DNA from: GCA-016699975 sp964515255
Lineage (GTDB): Bacteria > Patescibacteriota > Minisyncoccia > Moranbacterales > UBA1568
Direction: 5' to 3'
DNA length: 25,733 nt
Assembly: GCA_964515255.1 (NCBI GenBank)
Contig: CAZETL010000006.1
Coordinates: 1-25,733 of the forward strand
Shown: positions 1 to 8,837 of the stretch, piece after piece
How the letters are laid out: each line of letters opens with the position of its first letter
How positions within the stretch are numbered: the stretch's first letter is position 1
The notes under the pieces: generated by a model
What the model was told of the DNA's origin: nothing
Database searches by the model: none
What the model saw: only the letters and a program-made list of their open reading frames with translations
Translations under genes and position numbers: made by a program

Positions 1-90
1 CTACAAGAGAAGCATCATGATGGGAAAGTAAGAGGGGGTGATGTAGGGGGAATTCGCTTGTCTGTGATGTGAGGAGCGGCAAATGAAAAC

Positions 91-123
91 TAAAATCCCA
101 GATATCTTCAGAGATATCTGGGA
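91..123 (-). terminator. Rho-independent terminator of the small zinc-ribbon gene
   Basis: A perfect 12-bp stem (96-107 pairs with 112-123) encloses a 4-nt loop. On the minus strand it is followed by TTTTAGTTTT. It lies about 20 nt past the stop codon of the minus-strand gene ending at 144. Bases 1-90 show no gene I can support. Confidence 0.8.
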
Positions 124-143
124 ATGGTTAAGGTGTCAGCTGG

Positions 144-488
144 TTACGAAGACGGTTCCTGTTCCGCGCATACGCGAACGATGACGGGACCATTCCTGCG
201 GCATCGTAGGCATGTCCATTGTATCACCTGATCGCCTCTTGGTTTTGCTGAATCAAAGGGCGCGATCGTGAGTATACTCGAAGTTTCCTTCTCGCACATG
301 AAACAGAATACGGACCTCTCGGTGCCGATCGGGGGCAATCCCGGGGCTCCATCGATTCTTCCGGAGGCAACGAACTCCTCCGCGACTTTCAATGGAATCC
401 TCCCGGCCGCGATTCCCGCCGCTAAGTCGGCGATGACTAGGGTAATCCGATCTAATTTGTACGACAAGTCGTTGCGCTCTTCAACCAT
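144..488 (-). CDS. Small zinc-ribbon protein of unknown function
   Basis: I do not recognise this 114-residue protein. The N-terminal half is helical and amphipathic (MVEERNDLSYKLDRITLVIA). The C-terminal half has two CxxC knuckles, C62/C65 and C93/C96, spaced like a zinc ribbon, so metal binding is likely and nucleic-acid or protein binding is possible. The start at 488 is preferred over a longer in-frame start at 590. A GAGGAG ribosome site (497-502) sits 8 nt upstream of it, and a near-consensus promoter occupies 562-590, exactly where the longer ORF would begin. It is monocistronic, divergent from the glycosyltransferase at 611, and has its own terminator. The gene call is firm and the function is open. 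Confidence 0.75.
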   Translation of the reverse strand: MVEERNDLSYKLDRITLVIADLAAGIAAGRIPLKVAEEFVASGRIDGAPGLPPIGTERSVFCFMCEKETSSILTIAPFDSAKPRGDQVIQWTCLRCRRNGPVIVRVCAEQEPSS

Positions 489-561
489 CTTCGTTACTCC
501 TCGGTTGTAAAAAAACTTTGTCGGAGTCGTTCCCGGAATGGGTCGATGGAACCGATTCTTT

Positions 562-590
562 CTTATACTATATGATACATATTTTGTCAA
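562..590 (-). promoter_or_regulatory. Sigma70-type promoter for the zinc-ribbon gene
   Basis: On the minus strand, TTGACA (590-585) and TATAAG (567-562) are separated by 17 nt, which is close to consensus. The predicted transcript start near 555 gives a leader of about 67 nt ending in the GAGGAG site. The promoter rules out the longer start codon at 590. TATACT (564-569) and TATGAT (571-576) on the plus strand could serve the divergent gene at 611, but no good -35 accompanies them. Confidence 0.75.
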
Positions 591-610
591 TAGTTTATTA
601 GGAGAGCACT

Positions 611-1759
611 ATGACTATCGGCATTGACGCGTCGCGGGCATTCCTTTCGAATCGGACCGGTATCGAAGAGTATTCGTATCGGCTTATTCGGCATCTCCGG
701 GACGAACTTGTCCGAGAGAGCGTGGTTCTCTATGTACGCTGCGGGCAAGCGTCGCGAATTGATTTTCCTTTGCCGGAGCGGTGGATAGTGAAGGAGCTCC
801 GCGCGCGGAAGTTTTGGACTCAGTGGGCGCTCGCGATCGAGATGATCAGGAATCCGCCGGACGCATTGCTTGTTCCGGCGCATACGGTTCCGTGGATTCA
901 CCCGAAACGGACGGTTGTCGTCGTACACGGACTCGAATATGAGGTGTGTCCCGAAGCGTATGCCGCTCGGGAACGGATGCTTATGAGATTCTCTCTCCGG
1001 AATTCTTGTCGATGGGCTTCGGACATTATCACTGTGTCGGAGAGCACGAAGAAAGATCTGGTGAAAATATACGGCGTCCCGAGGGAGAAGATCTCCGTGA
1101 TATATGAGGGAACTGGAGGAGAAGAATCAAAAATAAATAGCAGGAATTTTGGCAGTGACTCGAGTATTCCAATGTCCAAACCATATTTTCTTTTTATTGG
1201 AAGAATAGAAACAAGGAAAAATGTGGCGCGAATGATAGACGCATTTTGCCTTTTCAAAAGAAAGCGCAGGACGGATCACATATTGATTTTGGCGGGGAAG
1301 CCGGGTTTCGGATATGGAGGCATCTTGGATCGAAAAACGAAAACGACATGCCCTTCCGATATTCTCGAACTCGGATATATTGACGAATGCAAGAAGAGAA
1401 AGCTGCTTCAAGGCGCGGATGCGCTTCTTTTCCCGTCCCTTGCTGAGGGGTTCGGACTCCCGATACTCGAGGCTCAGTCGGCCGGCATACCGGTGTTGAC
1501 TTCGAAAGTTTCATCGATGCCGGAAATTGCCGGAGAAGGCGGCGCGGTATTCGTCGATCCGTCGGACACCGAAGATATAGCCCGCGGAATAAAGTCGGTT
1601 GCCTTGGATAAGCCGCTTCGGAATGCTATAATCAGCCGAGGTCTCCGAAATGCGCGGCGATTTAGTTGGAAGAAGTGTGCGAAAGGAGTAGCCAGAACGC
1701 TTCTCGTTCCAAATGAAGTGGCCGATGATGCTTCGGAAGCTCACGGAATCCCTAATTGA
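611..1759 (+). CDS. GT4-family glycosyltransferase
   Basis: A cytosolic GT-B fold glycosyltransferase of 382 residues, expected to move a sugar from a nucleotide-sugar donor to a surface-glycan intermediate. Family signatures are the N-terminal GIDASRAF with a TGIEEY acceptor-side loop, the linker ITVSESTKKDL, the start of the donor domain at FLFIGRIETRKN, and the EX7E motif in EGFGLPILE (E279, E287) followed by GIPVLTS and MPEIAGEGG. Length is normal for GT4. AGGAG at 600-604 sits 6 nt before the ATG. The stop codon overlaps the start of the next glycosyltransferase (TGATG), so the pair is translationally coupled. Donor and acceptor cannot be read from the sequence; mannosyl or related transfer is only a guess. 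Confidence 0.9.
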   Translation: MTIGIDASRAFLSNRTGIEEYSYRLIRHLRDELVRESVVLYVRCGQASRIDFPLPERWIVKELRARKFWTQWALAIEMIRNPPDALLVPAHTVPWIHPKRTVVVVHGLEYEVCPEAYAARERMLMRFSLRNSCRWASDIITVSESTKKDLVKIYGVPREKISVIYEGTGGEESKINSRNFGSDSSIPMSKPYFLFIGRIETRKNVARMIDAFCLFKRKRRTDHILILAGKPGFGYGGILDRKTKTTCPSDILELGYIDECKKRKLLQGADALLFPSLAEGFGLPILEAQSAGIPVLTSKVSSMPEIAGEGGAVFVDPSDTEDIARGIKSVALDKPLRNAIISRGLRNARRFSWKKCAKGVARTLLVPNEVADDASEAHGIPN

Positions 1760-2970
1760 TGTTCCGATTCTTGAATCCCGATTCGAATCTGAGCGAGATA
1801 TGCAATGCGGCTATGGGTGAAGCGAATACAGTTCTATCTGCGGAGCGCGCGAAAATTCCCGGAAATGTTGCCCTAGTCCATGATTTTTTGCTGTATCGCG
1901 GGGGTGCAGAGCGCGTGCTGCGATCGCTCGCGGACATGTTTCCTGGAGCGCCGATTTATACGCTCCTGTATGATGCCGAGAATATGGGAGGTATGTTTGC
2001 GGATCGGGAAGTGCGGACATCTTTCCTTGGAGCGTGGCCGGAGTGGATTCGCCGGAGGCATCGTCTTTTGCTTCCGTTCTATCCGACCGCCGCGGAAGCG
2101 ATCGATTTGCGGGATTTCAGTACGGTCATTTCCTCTTCTGGTGCGTGGGCCAAGGGAATCGTGACGCGACTCCGCACGAAGCATATAGCGTATCTGCATT
2201 CGCCAATGCGTTTCGTTTGGGACGAGAACGAAAGGTACTTGCGCGAGAGCGGCAGATTACATTTCTTGAAGCGACTGATGCTTTCCTCGCTTCGCCTCTG
2301 GGACTTTGAGTCGGCCCAGCGTCCAGACGTTTTGGTTGCCAACTCCTTCTATACGGAGCGGCGCATCAAAAAATATTACCGCCGGGAAGCGAAAGTTGTT
2401 TATCCTCCGGTTTTGCATTTCCAATCGAATGAGCTCGCAGCAAGATTTCTGGAGGATCGGCCATTTCTCACGGTTTCTCGGCTCTCCCCGTATAAGCGGA
2501 CGAGAGATATCGTTCAGGCATTTTCAAAACTGAAACTTCCGCTTGCTGTCGTTGGATCTGGAGCAGAATTTGCTTCGCTCTCGAAAGTTTCTCCGCCGAA
2601 TATCCGGTTTTTCGGCCATGTGACCGACGAAGAGCTGGGGCAGCTTTATCGGAGATCACGAGCCTTTTTATTTGCAAGCGATGAAGATTTTGGTTTGTCG
2701 CTCGCGGAGGCGCAGCGGGCGGGACTTCCGGCGATCGCGCTTCGGAGCGGCGGCGCGATGGAGATTGTTTCCGAGCGCGTCTCGGGGGTTTTCTTTGATC
2801 GAGCCGATGCTGCAAGTATCTCGCGCGCCGTGGGAGAATACATTGATCAGGAGCACCTCTTTGACCGCGAACATATTTCGCGAATCGCCGAGCGGTTTTC
2901 GGAGGAGACGTTTCGCTCGTCGATGAGCGATATCATAAAACAAGCCGTCTCAAAAATTTCGACAGGGTAG
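1759..2970 (+). CDS. GT4-family glycosyltransferase, WbaZ/RfbW-like
   Basis: A 403-residue GT-B glycosyltransferase that resembles the WbaZ mannosyltransferase group. VALVHDFLLYRGGAERVL is the typical opening, APIYTLLYD and SSSGAWAKGIVTR follow, YLHSPMRFVWDENERYL is a hallmark of the group, and EX7E is present as E309/E317 (EDFGLSLAE) with GLPAIALRSGG after it. Conserved homology begins only about 35 residues in, so a later start such as the ATG at 1816 is possible. The ATG at 1759 is chosen because it overlaps the upstream TGA and no better ribosome site is seen. Together with the upstream GT4 gene it likely adds successive sugars to a lipid-linked glycan. Substrate is not determinable. Confidence 0.88.
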   Translation: MFRFLNPDSNLSEICNAAMGEANTVLSAERAKIPGNVALVHDFLLYRGGAERVLRSLADMFPGAPIYTLLYDAENMGGMFADREVRTSFLGAWPEWIRRRHRLLLPFYPTAAEAIDLRDFSTVISSSGAWAKGIVTRLRTKHIAYLHSPMRFVWDENERYLRESGRLHFLKRLMLSSLRLWDFESAQRPDVLVANSFYTERRIKKYYRREAKVVYPPVLHFQSNELAARFLEDRPFLTVSRLSPYKRTRDIVQAFSKLKLPLAVVGSGAEFASLSKVSPPNIRFFGHVTDEELGQLYRRSRAFLFASDEDFGLSLAEAQRAGLPAIALRSGGAMEIVSERVSGVFFDRADAASISRAVGEYIDQEHLFDREHISRIAERFSEETFRSSMSDIIKQAVSKISTG

Positions 2971-3106
2971 CTTGTGCAGCGAGCCTGCTTGTATAGTTAG
3001 GACAGCAGCTTTCGAGAAGTATTGTCAGGGGAACAAACGGGATGAATTCGTTGGAGACCTTAATGGTCAATTGGGACGACGATGTTTTTCTTGTGGATTC
3101 CAATAT

Positions 3107-4003
3107 ATGATTGTCGGACACAAATCGGTTCGAGATAGACTGAGGTTGGCGATCGACAAGCGGCAGAACGCGCACGCTTATTCTTTTGTTGGTCCGGAAA
3201 GTGTTGGGAAGTTCGCCGTTGCATTAGAGTTTTCAGAGCGGTTTATCGGAGCAGCTCGGAATATGTCGAACACGATCGTTCTTGCTCCTCAGCATATTGA
3301 AGAAAAAGGAAAGGTGAAGGTGGTTCCAATCGGGATTGAAACGGTGCGCGATGCAATTCGGACAATTGGACTCTCGAATGCTTCTGGTTGCAGAGCATTG
3401 ATTATCGATGATGCCGAACGTCTGACCGAGTCCGCGCAAAACGCGCTTCTCAAGACTCTTGAAGAGCCCCCGGAAAAAATGATTATCATACTCGTATCTC
3501 ACAATGAAGGAAGCATTCTCCCGACCGTTCAGTCTCGATGCGTTCGAGTGCCATTTTCTTTTGTTTCGGAAGCGGAAATCCGCCAGGCGTTTCCCGATGC
3601 TCCACCGGTGACTTGGCTGCTTGGAAGGCCGGGTATCGCCAAGCTTGCAAGTGAGGAATCGCAAGCATTTCTGGAAGATCTCTCTGTTTTGGACCGACTA
3701 ACAGGGTTTCACAGTATTTCTTATGTCGATCGGTTTGCCATTCTGGATTCGATTTCTGGAGATATCTCCAGGGCAGAAAGGATTCTTTCTTGGTGGATTG
3801 GAGTACTCCAGGGTAGAATTGCAGGAAATGGCGAGAGTGAGTTGGGGCGAGCATCCATTATTCGCCTCATCTCAAGTATTTCGAGCACGCTTCGCGACAT
3901 TCGAAAATCTCCAGGAAGCGCCCGGATTCTTCTTGAAACATTGCTATACTTTGGAAAGAGTACCTCCCAGCTTTTTCCGAGACTATTCTCTCGTTTGTTG
4001 TAG
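3107..4003 (+). CDS. holB: DNA polymerase III delta-prime subunit (clamp loader)
   Basis: A 298-residue AAA+ clamp-loader subunit. MIVGHKSVRDRLRLAI and AHAYSFVGPESVGK are typical of delta-prime. DDAERLTESAQNALLKTLEE and the SRC motif (143-145) identify the clamp-loader family. The Walker A is degenerate: GPESVGKF (29-36) has Phe where Ser/Thr should be, consistent with the non-hydrolysing delta-prime. The zinc-binding cysteines of many delta-prime/DnaX proteins are absent. The ORF is open back to 2972, but that extension is unlike the family, so the ATG at 3107 is used although it lacks a clear SD. It overlaps the stop of a possible 22-codon ORF (3042-3110, ATGA overlap). The ftsQ-like gene starts 3 nt after its stop codon. 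Confidence 0.85.
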   Translation: MIVGHKSVRDRLRLAIDKRQNAHAYSFVGPESVGKFAVALEFSERFIGAARNMSNTIVLAPQHIEEKGKVKVVPIGIETVRDAIRTIGLSNASGCRALIIDDAERLTESAQNALLKTLEEPPEKMIIILVSHNEGSILPTVQSRCVRVPFSFVSEAEIRQAFPDAPPVTWLLGRPGIAKLASEESQAFLEDLSVLDRLTGFHSISYVDRFAILDSISGDISRAERILSWWIGVLQGRIAGNGESELGRASIIRLISSISSTLRDIRKSPGSARILLETLLYFGKSTSQLFPRLFSRLL

Positions 4004-4005
4004 AT

Positions 4006-4974
4006 ATGTTTTTTTCTCACGCTAGGAAGTCGCCGCGAATTGTGAAGCCGACATTGCTCCACCCGAGGAGGAATCGGCCAGTTCGAAGAGCCGTTCGGCA
4101 AGGCGAGGATTCCGAAGGGGTGAAGATATGCATGTGGTCAGTGGGATACGGATTCCTGTGGGTTCTTTTTATTGGGGCGATTGTCTACGGGATGTTGTTC
4201 TCATCGCTTCTCAAAGTGAGGACCATCGATATCGGTCCAACGAAGGCCGTGTCGAGACTTCGTATCGAGACGGCAGTGAGTGAGTTTCTTTCAGGTCGAT
4301 TCGGCGGCATTTTTCCGAAAGACGGACTTTTTTTGGCGTTTTTGCGCAGGAATGCTTTGGGGCGTGAACTAGAAAGTCAGTTTCCATTGATTCGGGATTC
4401 GGATATTTCAGTTCGATTTCCGGATGCGGTTGTCGTATCTTTGAAAGAACGTCAAATACTGTTCGTAGCTTGCTCGGGAGGACCTTGTTTCTTCGTTGAT
4501 GAGCTTGGGGTGCCGTTTCTAGCGGCGCGACCGGAGTATGAATACGCTGCATCCGGACAAGTTGTCGTTGTCGATGAATCGGCGAAGCCGATTACGATCG
4601 GAGAATCGAATTTCTCAAAAGAATTTCTTGAGACTCTCCATTCTATTCGGACGGAGCTGCAAGGTGCGCTCGATATCGATACGAGCGAAATCGTTTTGAC
4701 CCCTTTTCGGCTTTCAAATGATATTCGCATTCCGACAAAAGAAGGATGGAGAATTTTCTTGAGCGCGGACATTCCCGTAGAAAGGGCGGTGCATTCTTTG
4801 GGACTTTTCCTTTCCAAGATGCTGAGTAAGGAGGATCGGGAGCGTCTTGACTATGTCGATCTTCGGACGGAGAACAGGATATTCTATCTTCTCCGCGGAG
4901 AATCAGAGAGGGAGGGGGCGGAGATTTCTGGGAACGCAGCAAAAGATGCTAAAGAGAAAAAACCAAACAAATAA
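4006..4974 (+). CDS. ftsQ: FtsQ/DivIB-like cell division protein
   Basis: A 322-residue bitopic membrane protein: a basic cytoplasmic tail (1-44), one transmembrane helix (about 45-68), then an extracytoplasmic POTRA-like region starting at LLKVRTIDIGPT and continuing through DSDISVRFPDAVVVSLKER and FFVDELGVPF. The C-terminal segment LDYVDLRTENRIFYL matches the beta-rich end of FtsQ/DivIB. The tail is charged (EKKPNK end). FtsQ bridges early and late divisome proteins (FtsB/FtsL, FtsW/FtsI). The gene follows holB by 2 nt without a visible SD, so translation may depend on coupling. Identification rests on architecture and motif pattern, since FtsQ is poorly conserved. Confidence 0.78.
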   Translation: MFFSHARKSPRIVKPTLLHPRRNRPVRRAVRQGEDSEGVKICMWSVGYGFLWVLFIGAIVYGMLFSSLLKVRTIDIGPTKAVSRLRIETAVSEFLSGRFGGIFPKDGLFLAFLRRNALGRELESQFPLIRDSDISVRFPDAVVVSLKERQILFVACSGGPCFFVDELGVPFLAARPEYEYAASGQVVVVDESAKPITIGESNFSKEFLETLHSIRTELQGALDIDTSEIVLTPFRLSNDIRIPTKEGWRIFLSADIPVERAVHSLGLFLSKMLSKEDRERLDYVDLRTENRIFYLLRGESEREGAEISGNAAKDAKEKKPNK

Positions 4975-4975
4975 A

Positions 4976-5006
4976 CAAAAGCCCCGTTCTGGGGTTTCTG
5001 CTTTTG
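4976..5006. terminator. Bidirectional terminator between convergent genes
   Basis: CCCC (4982-4985) pairs with GGGG (4991-4994) around GTTCT, and an outer CAAAAG (4976-4981) can pair with CTTTTG (5001-5006). T-rich tracts follow on both strands (TTTCTGCTTTT on plus, CTTTTGTTTATTTG on minus). It lies between the convergent ftsQ-like gene and the GT-C gene ending at 5029. Confidence 0.7.
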
Positions 5007-5028
5007 CATATCGAAATAGAAACGTTCT

Positions 5029-7041
5029 CTAGGGCTCGAAAGTGTTGGAGGCGGATTGCTCCTCCGAGGTTGCGTGCGGAACCCTATCTTCACCCACATA
5101 GAAGATGAATATGGAATCGCCAGCGCGTCCAATCAGGGAATCCATAGGAAGCCAAGAGTAATTGATGCTTCCCGGCATTTGATCGCGGCGATGGATGCTT
5201 TCTTGGTAGAATCCAGCTGAAACAGCATACCAGCCCGGCTCTGGCGCATTATTGCTATGCCAGGATTCATAGAGGTTTCCGAGATAGTATTCCGGACTCG
5301 ATCCGCCGAAATAGTCCACCCGGATTTTCTCAATGGGCCCATCTGTCGGGAATGTCCTCTCTCCCATGAGAGTGCGGCATTTATCCGCACTTTCGCGATG
5401 CTCGCTTGTGCAGAAATTGTAGGTATCAATCCATGACTTCAGACGTTTCACGTCTTGTCCCCAGTCGTAATTCGAATCCGTGACATAGCGGTATCCTTCT
5501 CGGTGACCCCCGAATGCGGTATTGAAGTATGAAATATAGCTTGGGTAGGCGAACGCCGGTATGAGTATGACCCAAAAAACGATCAGGAAAAGCTTAGTGC
5601 GGACAATGGCTGACGTGGTCGTATTGCTATGGTGCCGCCGCCAGTAGGAGAAAACGGACATGGTGCCGAGCGTCATAAGAAACGGAATGATCGGAAAGAG
5701 GTGGCGGAATCCGATATTGAGATTTCCAGTGATGCTCAGATAGGAGTACAAGAGAACAAATGAGAGCATGGAATACTCCGCTATATGCACCTGGAAGGAA
5801 CGGGAAACGATTTCCCAGAGAGTTCTCCCTGCGGACCGTCCGTGTCGAGATCCCTTGAGAAGACGCCATATTCCGTAGATGAGGGAAAAGGCGAGTATGC
5901 CGAGAAGCGGCACGGTTGACTTCATAAGGAAGACGAACGGGAAGTAGATCGGGGTCGCGTGATTCGAAACGGTCCCCAAAAAGAAATATGTATTGCCGCC
6001 AGCAACTCGAGCAAACACCATGAAGACGCCCGTCAAGTAGTGAGCGAGAGGCTTCAATCCCGGGATATCGCTGAGCGTAATCACAGTTGATTCGGCAAGG
6101 CGACCGATAAGCCGGTCATTCGGAAATTGAGCTCGGGCGATTTCTTGCACGACGTCCACGGGCATATCCCAGGTATTTGGAATATAGAGCGCCCAGATAA
6201 CTGCAAAACAAACTATAACGGACATGGAGTACTTAAAGAGATAGGAAAAAACGGTCATTATTCTTCGGCGAATAAGCGACTCGTTTTGATTGGAGTCTTC
6301 CGATAAGGAGAGAGTGAGCGCAAAAAGAATCGCGATCAAACCGAAAAGCGGAAAAAGGGTGACGGCGGAAAATTTTGCGAGATTTGCGAGGCCGAGGAAC
6401 GCTCCGGATACCACGGTATTTGTCCAGGATGGATTTTTCAGAAATCGAACGAAGAAGTACACTGACAGGAATATAAAAGCGGCGATTCCAATGTCGGTCG
6501 TGACGAGGTGATTGTGTCCGAGCACATTCGGATCGGCAACGAAGAGGAGCATCGCGAAAAGTCCAGCGAGCGTTCCGGAGAGCTCGCGCGTCCATCGGAA
6601 TATCATGTATCCGAGCAACGCGGCGATGAGAATAATCGGGAGTCTTGCGGCGAATGTGACGAATCCAGGGTCATTTCCTTCCTGAAAGAGAAATCGATCG
6701 CCGAATTCCCACTGGGCAAGCCCCCATGATTTCGCGGAACCTTCCGGATGGTCGGATGGGAGTACGTTTTCGTCGCCGCGGTCCCAGAGTTTGCTTGGGA
6801 CGGGAAAGCTCGCCTCAGGGATCGCCATAAGCATGGAGATGCCGGAGAGATCCTTGATGAGTGGCGGATGTTCGGGATTGATGCGCATGTCAAAGTAGTT
6901 CATGTAGCTCCATGAGGCGGGGATATGCGCTTTTTCGTCCATGGTGGTTGAATCGTCCCATGCGAGCCGGACGGAAACAGCAATGAAGACGATGAGCATT
7001 ATTGAAACAAACCACGCGGCGTGTTTTTTGAGAAATTCCAT
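5029..7041 (-). CDS. Polytopic GT-C glycosyltransferase (GT39/ArnT/PMT-like)
   Basis: A 670-residue integral membrane protein with about a dozen hydrophobic segments. After the first transmembrane helix (about 10-30) comes an extracytoplasmic loop with the acidic motif TTMDEKAHIPASW and NPEHPPLIKDL, which fits the catalytic Asp/Glu loop of GT-C enzymes using polyprenyl-phosphate sugars. LFVADPNVLGHNHLVTTD in the next loop is typical of this PMT-like group. A soluble C-terminal part follows (about 540-670; RYVTDSNYDWGQDVKRLKSW is a recognisable marker of this family). The ATG at 7041 is preferred to an upstream TTG at 7062, as it directly precedes the first helix; neither has an SD. It lies 27 nt downstream of another GT-C gene, so co-transcription is likely. 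Acceptor unknown. Confidence 0.85.
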   Translation of the reverse strand: MEFLKKHAAWFVSIMLIVFIAVSVRLAWDDSTTMDEKAHIPASWSYMNYFDMRINPEHPPLIKDLSGISMLMAIPEASFPVPSKLWDRGDENVLPSDHPEGSAKSWGLAQWEFGDRFLFQEGNDPGFVTFAARLPIILIAALLGYMIFRWTRELSGTLAGLFAMLLFVADPNVLGHNHLVTTDIGIAAFIFLSVYFFVRFLKNPSWTNTVVSGAFLGLANLAKFSAVTLFPLFGLIAILFALTLSLSEDSNQNESLIRRRIMTVFSYLFKYSMSVIVCFAVIWALYIPNTWDMPVDVVQEIARAQFPNDRLIGRLAESTVITLSDIPGLKPLAHYLTGVFMVFARVAGGNTYFFLGTVSNHATPIYFPFVFLMKSTVPLLGILAFSLIYGIWRLLKGSRHGRSAGRTLWEIVSRSFQVHIAEYSMLSFVLLYSYLSITGNLNIGFRHLFPIIPFLMTLGTMSVFSYWRRHHSNTTTSAIVRTKLFLIVFWVILIPAFAYPSYISYFNTAFGGHREGYRYVTDSNYDWGQDVKRLKSWIDTYNFCTSEHRESADKCRTLMGERTFPTDGPIEKIRVDYFGGSSPEYYLGNLYESWHSNNAPEPGWYAVSAGFYQESIHRRDQMPGSINYSWLPMDSLIGRAGDSIFIFYVGEDRVPHATSEEQSASNTFEP

Positions 7042-7068
7042 AGCGTTTGGGGTTAATGGCAAAAGAGA

Positions 7069-8691
7069 TTATGGTTTCGGAATGCGGATTATCCGGAATA
7101 TTCCTGCCGCATTCTCGCCATAGGGGATGGTTTCAATATGCGATCCCGGAAAAGCGGAGAGAGCTTTTTTTGCAGTTGAATCATCCCAGTTTTGCGGGAT
7201 GAGAACAGCGGGCGTTTCAATCACCGTTTTTGGCTCGAGAAATTGTACGCGGCCCGGGATCTCGTCGTGCAGGAAGAAGACAAGCGGCTGCGCTGTGATG
7301 GGAAGCCCGTTGTCGATCATGGTGCCGCCGCCGTTTGCAAGCACATAAACGCGGGTATCTTGCGGGAGCGTTTCCGCGAACCGAGACATAGCCGTGAAAT
7401 TCTCATTGAAAGCGTCGCGGGCATGCTGGTTGTGGGCAAAGAACACAAAGTATTTCCCGACATTCCATACTGCGATGAGAGAAAGTACGGCGCTCACGAC
7501 GAGAAGCGCCCAAAGTCTCATGCCGGGAAGTTGTTTCTTGAGCCATTCCCCAAAGAAGAGCGATGGAAAAGCGGCAATTAGGAATACGGCGGGAAGCGTC
7601 CCGATGGAGCGGAGCGCGTGCGGGACGCCTTCCTCGGTGAGGAATTCAGGAGCGAGCATGACAAAGAACCATCCGAGAAGAAAGAGGGAAATCATGAGTT
7701 CGCGGTTCCGTTCCCGATCCTTCCAGCGGCGCTTCATGAGAAGGAAAACGCGTGAAATGAGCAGGACGAATCCGGAAAGAAAAAGAGCGCCGGATACGAA
7801 ATCAAGGAGCGGGTACGGCGGATAGTTGTGGCGCCAGTTCATGTCTCCGACGAACGTGTATTTCTCGAGCGAAAGCCCGAAGGTCTTCGCAAATGTAAGG
7901 AAGAGGTGTCCGTGATTTACTTCGGGCGAGAAAATGGATATGGATGCCGATCTCGATGAGAGATACTCTGGATGCATGGCAAAAGTGGCGATCATGGGAG
8001 CGAGAGTGATAGCGGCGCCGATCGCGAAGGCGACGGCGTGGCGCCAGAAAAGCGCAAAGAAGTTCTTGTAAGAGAAGTATCCTCCGATCGCCAAGATGAC
8101 AAGAATGGCCGGAGCGATCCGGAATGCGATATAGGTATGGAATCCGAGGCCGAAAATAAGTCCTCCGACGAAGAATGAAAGCAAATTTTTTGTCCGGAGT
8201 CCGCGAAAAACGAAGTAGAACGAGAAAAGGAGAATGCATGGAACCATGATGGCGCGAAATCCGATGCGCGAGAAATTGATCGCCCAATAAGACGATGCGA
8301 CAAGGAACGCGGAGAAGAGCGCGACTCCGCGCTTTTGCCAGAGTTCTTTTGCGAGGAGATAGGCGCCGAGTACGGTCAAGGTGCCGAATATCGCCGACCA
8401 GAGTTTGAGCGCAGCGACGCTTGTGCCGAAAAGAAGAAGGGAAAACGCTTGTAAATTGATGAAGAGCCCCTCTCTCCCGTTATTGTTCGGGTAGAAGAAC
8501 TGGTACTGTCCGGTTTCGTTTGCGCGGAGCGCGTCGACGCCGTTCATCGCTTCGTCTGGATAGAGTCCCGCAGGGAGGTGTTCGATGTTCCAAAAGCGAA
8601 GAAAGAACGCAAAACCGAGAAGCATCGCAAGCGCAATGCCGAAGAGGAGCTTCTCGTTCGAGAAAAAATGTCCGCAGAGGTGGCGTTTCAT
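7069..8691 (-). CDS. Polytopic GT-C glycosyltransferase (GT39-like)
   Basis: A 540-residue membrane protein with a first transmembrane helix at about 14-33, then FFLRFWNIEHLPAGLYPDEA, in which the Asp-Glu pair is the likely catalytic acid motif of the first extracytoplasmic loop. NNGREGLFINLQAF and AINFSRIGFRAIMVP are family-like, followed by repeated hydrophobic helices and a short soluble C-terminal domain (about 430-540). It should transfer a sugar from a polyprenyl-phosphate donor on the outer face of the membrane. The start codon has no SD; the region just upstream carries nine consecutive A residues. Transcription probably starts at the symmetrical promoter at 8796-8811, giving a leader of about 100 nt with no other gene in it. 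Acceptor unknown. Confidence 0.85.
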   Translation of the reverse strand: MKRHLCGHFFSNEKLLFGIALAMLLGFAFFLRFWNIEHLPAGLYPDEAMNGVDALRANETGQYQFFYPNNNGREGLFINLQAFSLLLFGTSVAALKLWSAIFGTLTVLGAYLLAKELWQKRGVALFSAFLVASSYWAINFSRIGFRAIMVPCILLFSFYFVFRGLRTKNLLSFFVGGLIFGLGFHTYIAFRIAPAILVILAIGGYFSYKNFFALFWRHAVAFAIGAAITLAPMIATFAMHPEYLSSRSASISIFSPEVNHGHLFLTFAKTFGLSLEKYTFVGDMNWRHNYPPYPLLDFVSGALFLSGFVLLISRVFLLMKRRWKDRERNRELMISLFLLGWFFVMLAPEFLTEEGVPHALRSIGTLPAVFLIAAFPSLFFGEWLKKQLPGMRLWALLVVSAVLSLIAVWNVGKYFVFFAHNQHARDAFNENFTAMSRFAETLPQDTRVYVLANGGGTMIDNGLPITAQPLVFFLHDEIPGRVQFLEPKTVIETPAVLIPQNWDDSTAKKALSAFPGSHIETIPYGENAAGIFRIIRIPKP

Positions 8692-8795
8692 AGGGGAGCT
8701 TCTGTTTTTTTTTGGGAGAGCGAACGGTTTCCGAGTCCGCGGATAATTCTCTCTTGACTTTTCTCATTCCGAATATCGTCCGCTGCATTGAAAGA

Positions 8796-8811
8796 TGATA
8801 TAATTATACCA
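8796..8811. promoter_or_regulatory. Symmetrical bidirectional extended -10 promoter core
   Basis: TATAATTATA (8799-8808) is a perfect palindrome and gives a consensus TATAAT on both strands. TG lies one base upstream on each side, making extended -10 (TGNTATAAT) elements in both directions. It sits between the divergent GT-C gene (start 8691, minus) and the giant coiled-coil protein gene (start 8838, plus). No good -35 is visible on plus, as expected for extended -10 promoters. Confidence 0.7.
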
Positions 8812-8837
8812 CGAAGAATTTGTTTCTCGTTTTTTAT

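Noticed and set aside
83..184. 33-codon plus-strand ORF with a GAGGAG site 6 nt upstream
   Set aside because: It runs through the terminator hairpin and antisense into the end of the zinc-ribbon gene; its repeated DIFRDIW-like sequence comes from the hairpin itself.
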